From HGM11788 sp964654945 (GTDB lineage Bacteria; Bacillota; Clostridia; Lachnospirales; CAG-274), in contig CAZZLN010000004.1 of the NCBI GenBank assembly GCA_964654945.1, forward strand, positions 18,061 through 82,060: a DNA stretch of 64,000 nt, given 5' to 3'. Position 1 is the first letter of the stretch. Each line of letters begins with the position of its first letter. Below are positions 61,162 through 64,000 of the stretch, one piece after another. Below the pieces are notes generated by a model, which saw nothing but the letters and a program-made list of their open reading frames with translations, was not told where the DNA came from and did no database searches. Both the position numbers and the translations under genes were made by a program.

Positions 61162-61713
61162 TTAATTAGCTACCTTGACCATACTTGGTCTTATTACCTT
61201 GTCACCATGTTTATATCCCTTTTGGAACACTTCCACGATAACATTTTCATCACAACTCTCATCATCAATATGCATAACCGCTGAATGATAGTTAGGGTCA
61301 AAAGGCTCACCCTCAGCAGCAATTTCCTCAACACCTAAGGCTGTTAAAATTTCAAGGAACTGCTTTAATATCATTTCGATTCCTTTATACATACTGTTTT
61401 CTTTGTCCTCAGCCGCATTAACGGCTCTTTCAAAGTTATCTATAACAGGAAGTAATTTTTCAACGGTATCTCTTACACCATTGTTATACATACCTGTTTT
61501 TTCAGCATTAGACCTTTTTCTGAAATTTTCAAATTCAGCAAGCTGTCTAAGCCACTTGTCATAATTTTCCCGAGCCTTTTTTTCAGCCTCTTCAAGCTTT
61601 TCTTCAATAGTAGGTTCTTTTTGTTCTTCAGCATCAGGCTCAGCTGCTTCCTCCTTAATTTCTTCAGGAGCTTCTTCATTTTCAAGAACCTCATTATTTA
61701 ACTCTTTATCCAT
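61162..61713 (-). CDS. grpE: Nucleotide exchange factor GrpE
   Basis: 183 residues: an acidic, Glu-rich N-terminal ~45 residues, a long coiled coil (~45-85), and the C-terminal beta domain (GVEEIAAEGEPFDPNYHSAVMHIDD, VFQKGYKHGDKVIRPSMVKVAN). It releases ADP from DnaK. The start at 61713 follows GGAGG; the gene overlaps the hrcA stop by 8 bases. Confidence 0.96.
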   Translation of the reverse strand: MDKELNNEVLENEEAPEEIKEEAAEPDAEEQKEPTIEEKLEEAEKKARENYDKWLRQLAEFENFRKRSNAEKTGMYNNGVRDTVEKLLPVIDNFERAVNAAEDKENSMYKGIEMILKQFLEILTALGVEEIAAEGEPFDPNYHSAVMHIDDESCDENVIVEVFQKGYKHGDKVIRPSMVKVAN

Positions 61714-62773
61714 CATTACCTCCATGTTTATCATCTAATATAGAATTAATAGCAGAGTCAAGAGTTTTGACAATTTCGTTAATGACCGAAACCGTCTGAG
61801 AATAATTCATTCTGGTAGGACCGATAACGCCAATCTTGCCATAAGAATTATTAAATTTATAATTAGCTCTGACTATACTGCAGTCTTTTAATTCGTCAAG
61901 ATTATTCTCTCCGCCTATAAGAATTTGCACTCTTTGTTCATCATTGGAATCACCTCTGCCAAGTAAAGTAATAAGCATTTCTTTTTCTTCAAGAGCCTGA
62001 AAAATATTTTTAGCTTTTTCAACATTGCTAAATTCAGGAAATCCAAGAATATTTCTGACCCCGCTGGTATACAGATGCACATCTTCTTCTTCCCGAATAG
62101 TTAAAATAATAGCTTTAATAACCCTTGCAATAAGCTCCTTATGGGAAGAAAATCTTTCCAAAATATGAGCAACATTGTTTTTTTCAAAGCTGTCAAGGCT
62201 CATACCCCTTAGTTCGGCATTAATGCCCGATGATATAAGATTAAGTTCATCAATACCGGGAGCAGAATCAACTCTTATAATATGATTTTTAATAGCTTTG
62301 TTATCTGTAACAATGACTGCCGCAATAGACCTTTCGTCAATAGGCACAAGCTGAATATGCTTAATTTTAACAGAAGCTTTTTTATTTTTAGGTTCAGTCA
62401 CTACAGTAGTGTAGTTAGTAAGCATCGCAAGAGCTTTAGCCGTCTGTTCCATAAGATATTCAATCCTGCTGGCATTAAGAGAAATTGCATTTTTAAGAAA
62501 TTCAACTTCATCGCCTGTAAGCTCTTTTTGCTTCATAAAATTATCAACATATAACCTGTAGCCTTTTTGAGATGGCACTCTGCCTGAGGAGGTATGCACC
62601 TGTTCGATATATCCCAAATCCTCAAGGTCACTCATTTCATTACGTATAGTAGCAGGAGAAATGCCCAAATCATATTTTTTAGCTATAGTTCTTGAGCCGA
62701 TAGGCTCAGCAGTAGCTATGTAGTCAGTGATAATGGCTTCTAAAATTCTGATTTTTCTTTCATTCAATTTCAT
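61706..62773 (-). CDS. hrcA: Heat-inducible transcription repressor HrcA
   Basis: 355 residues. The N-terminal winged helix (LNERKIRILEAIITDYIATAEPIGSRTIAKKYDLGISPATIRNEMSDLEDLGYIEQ) binds CIRCE, and the dimer/GroE-responsive part ends with a NSYGKIGVIGPTRMNYSQ signature. It represses its own operon and usually groE. The start at ATG 62773 gives the common MKLNERK start; a GTG nine bases earlier is too close to AGGAGG. Confidence 0.97.
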   Translation of the reverse strand: MKLNERKIRILEAIITDYIATAEPIGSRTIAKKYDLGISPATIRNEMSDLEDLGYIEQVHTSSGRVPSQKGYRLYVDNFMKQKELTGDEVEFLKNAISLNASRIEYLMEQTAKALAMLTNYTTVVTEPKNKKASVKIKHIQLVPIDERSIAAVIVTDNKAIKNHIIRVDSAPGIDELNLISSGINAELRGMSLDSFEKNNVAHILERFSSHKELIARVIKAIILTIREEEDVHLYTSGVRNILGFPEFSNVEKAKNIFQALEEKEMLITLLGRGDSNDEQRVQILIGGENNLDELKDCSIVRANYKFNNSYGKIGVIGPTRMNYSQTVSVINEIVKTLDSAINSILDDKHGGNDG

Positions 62774-62797
62774 AAGCCCCACATTCCTCCTTTCTTA

Positions 62798-62824
62798 TTA
62801 GCACTCATTAGCTTTGAGTGCTAA
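62798..62824. promoter_or_regulatory. CIRCE operator
   Basis: TTAGCACTC, nine bases, GAGTGCTAA: a perfect match to the HrcA operator. It lies between the hrcA promoter and its start, so bound HrcA blocks the operon. Confidence 0.98.
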
Positions 62825-62834
62825 CTGTAGTTAT

Positions 62835-62863
62835 AATATACCATAGCATCAAAACTTTGTCAA
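62835..62863 (-). promoter_or_regulatory. Promoter of the hrcA-grpE-dnaK-dnaJ-pspC operon
   Basis: Minus strand TTGACA (62858-62863), 17 bases, TATATT (62835-62840), directly upstream of CIRCE. Confidence 0.88.
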
Positions 62864-62918
62864 TAGTTTTTAATAATTTTTTTTACAAGTTTTATATAAA
62901 AATATTTTCAGACAATAC

Positions 62919-62947
62919 TTTACAAATTTCAACATATATTATATACT
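62919..62947 (+). promoter_or_regulatory. Promoter of mscL
   Basis: TTTACA (62919-62924), 17 bases, TATACT (62942-62947). The mscL ribosome-binding site follows within about 10 bases, so the untranslated leader is very short. Confidence 0.75.
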
Positions 62948-62970
62948 TTAAAAAAAGGAGGAATTTTTTA

Positions 62971-63381
62971 ATGAAAAAACTTTTTTCGGAATTTAAGGAT
63001 TTTGCCATTAAGGGCAATATGATTGATATGTCCGTTGGTATTGTTATAGGTGCTGCATTCACATCACTTGTAAACGACGGTCTTGTAGGCTGTTTTGTAA
63101 CTCCTCTTATTAACTGGATTATCTCATTAATAACAGGAGGGGAAGATGTCAACAGTATTGCCGGAAACATTGGACCTTTCCCAATAGGAACACTTTTGGG
63201 AACTGTAATCAACTTTGTTATTACCGCCTTTGTGCTTTTTGTCATTGTAAAGGCGATAAACAAAATTCGTATGCCAAAAGCCGCTGAAAATGCTCCTGCA
63301 ACAACAAAGGAATGTCCTTTTTGCAAAAGCGAAATTAACATAGAAGCAGTAAAATGCCCTCATTGCACATCAGATTTATAA
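62971..63381 (+). CDS. mscL: Large-conductance mechanosensitive channel with C-terminal zinc ribbon
   Basis: 136 residues. FKDFAIKGNMIDMSVGIVIGAAFTSLVNDGL (helix 1, pore) and the second membrane helix (~75-97) are typical MscL; the channel opens to release solutes on hypo-osmotic shock. After residue ~110 comes a CPFCKSEINIEAVKCPHCTSDL ribbon with two CxxC pairs, replacing the charged C-terminal bundle. AAGGAGG lies 9 bases before ATG 62971; the longer frame has no site. Divergent from hrcA. Confidence 0.95.
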   Translation: MKKLFSEFKDFAIKGNMIDMSVGIVIGAAFTSLVNDGLVGCFVTPLINWIISLITGGEDVNSIAGNIGPFPIGTLLGTVINFVITAFVLFVIVKAINKIRMPKAAENAPATTKECPFCKSEINIEAVKCPHCTSDL

Positions 63382-64000
63382 TAAGCAAAATGACTTATGA
63401 TTTTCACGTCAATCTAATTTTGAAATATTAGTGTAATATAAGAGTTCACAACGTACATTTATAGTTAAAATTCTCCACTGCAAGAACCGGCTTCACCGGT
63501 GGAGGGATATATTGTAGGGGCGAGCATTGCTCGTCCTTAGTTCGTTGGTTGTCGTAGGGGCGAGCATTGCTCGTCCTTAGTCCGTTGGTTGTTGTAGGGG
63601 CGAGCATTGCAACCCCAAAATAGCCTCCTTTGCGGGGGATCGGCTTGCAACCCAACACAAAAAGCCTCCCTTGCCTAAAGGGAGGGGGACCGGCTTTTGC
63701 CGGTGGAGGGATACATTGATTTTACAGGGTATTGTCTTATACTCCAACAAAAGAATCCTCCCTGCAAATGCGAGCATTTGCTTCCCTCCTTTAGGCAAGG
63801 AGGGCTTATTTACATGGGACCGGCTTCACCGGTGGAGGGATATATTGTAGGGGCGAGCATTGCTCGTCCTCAGTCCGTTGGTTGTCGTAGGGGCGAGCAT
63901 TGCTCGTCCTCTGATTTTTCGTGTAACATTTTCTGCAAAATATTTAATATCCTCCCTGCAAATGGCAAGCATTTGCTTCCCTCCTTTAGGCAAGGAGGGC
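63382..64000. repeat. Dense non-coding repeat array, continuing beyond the window
   Basis: After ~80 plain bases, three interleaved repeat types fill the rest. Type A: GTAGGGGCGAGCATTGCTCG at 63514, 63554, 63594 (partial), 63847 and 63887, exactly 40 bases apart within each run, each with the palindrome CGAGCATTGCTCG. Type B: ACCGGCTTCACCGGTGGAGG at 63486 and 63819, with a variant at 63689. Type C: CTCCCTGCAAATG...GGCAAGGAGGGC at ~63758-63804 and ~63951-64000, with an inverted copy at ~63665-63690. The B+A block is duplicated at an offset of 333 bases. Such GC-rich elements are dispersed in many Clostridia genomes; short frames within are not genes. Confidence 0.85.

Noticed and set aside
62892..63341. 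149-codon frame opposite mscL
   Set aside because: Antisense of an intact mscL with its own promoter and ribosome-binding site.
63446..63798. Two short frames in the terminal repeat array
   Set aside because: They read through repeated palindromic modules, have repeated peptide copies that mirror the DNA repeats, and lack ribosome-binding sites.
63514..63910. CRISPR-like regular spacing of the 40-base units
   Set aside because: The bases between the repeated cores are also the same from copy to copy, so this is a tandem repeat and not repeat-spacer structure; no cas genes are present.

Overview
The window reads as chromosomal DNA of a low-GC, spore-forming Clostridia-type Firmicute, most like the Lachnospirales. 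The evidence is AT-rich codon use, a SpoVB flippase, T-box and TPP leaders, HrcA/CIRCE control, Gram-positive r-protein order with a KOW (L14e-like) gene between map and infA, a zinc-free S4, and a zinc-type S14. The family-level assignment is inference. Nearly all genes lie on the minus strand. No tRNA, rRNA, phage, transposase or CRISPR array was seen.

Layout. 1-1.7 kb: end of an unidentified gene, a NadD-YqeK fusion and rsfS on the plus strand. 1.7-6.4 kb: a gliding-type ABC system (ATPase, permease, GldG-like protein, DUF4340 protein). 6.5-10 kb: S41 protease, MATE transporter, divergent SDR oxidoreductase. 10-14.9 kb: galE followed by a surface-polymer O-acylation set (SGNH hydrolase, DUF4358 lipoprotein, MBOAT, DHHW protein). 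15-17.9 kb: valS with a T-box leader. 17.9-24.7 kb: uvrC-hprK-glcK-murB-rapZ-whiA-crh-like, combining carbon-catabolite signalling with cell-wall and division functions. 24.8-31.8 kb: spoVB, a tiny all-acidic lipoprotein, a TPP-controlled thiD-thiC pair, a tyrosine autokinase next to an acyltransferase remnant, and a PAP2 phosphatase. 32-33.5 kb: engB-metF. 33.6-49.6 kb: the S10-spc-alpha ribosomal protein cluster with secY, adk, map, infA and rpoA, read from rpsJ to rplQ. 50-55 kb: glycolytic operon pgk-tpiA-gpmI-eno. 55.4-57.7 kb: an aconitase-family hydratase. 57.9-62.8 kb: hrcA-grpE-dnaK-dnaJ-pspC heat-shock operon under CIRCE. 62.9-64 kb: mscL and a dense non-coding repeat array that runs off the edge.

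Most of the window is conserved core genome. I did not find a clear-cut new multi-gene system. The points most worth a second look are: (1) the Crh/HPr-like protein beside whiA, which lost the phospho-histidine loop but kept the HPr-kinase serine; (2) structured RNA leaders before rpsJ and rpsM, plus a hairpin repeated just upstream of the infA and rpsM Shine-Dalgarno sequences; (3) the acidic lipoprotein with no basic residue after the signal peptide, flanked by a near-perfect promoter and terminator; (4) the O-acylation operon and the four-gene ABC system; (5) PspC inside the HrcA operon; (6) the terminal repeat array. Many genes start downstream of the longest open frame; starts here were chosen from Shine-Dalgarno spacing and family N-termini.
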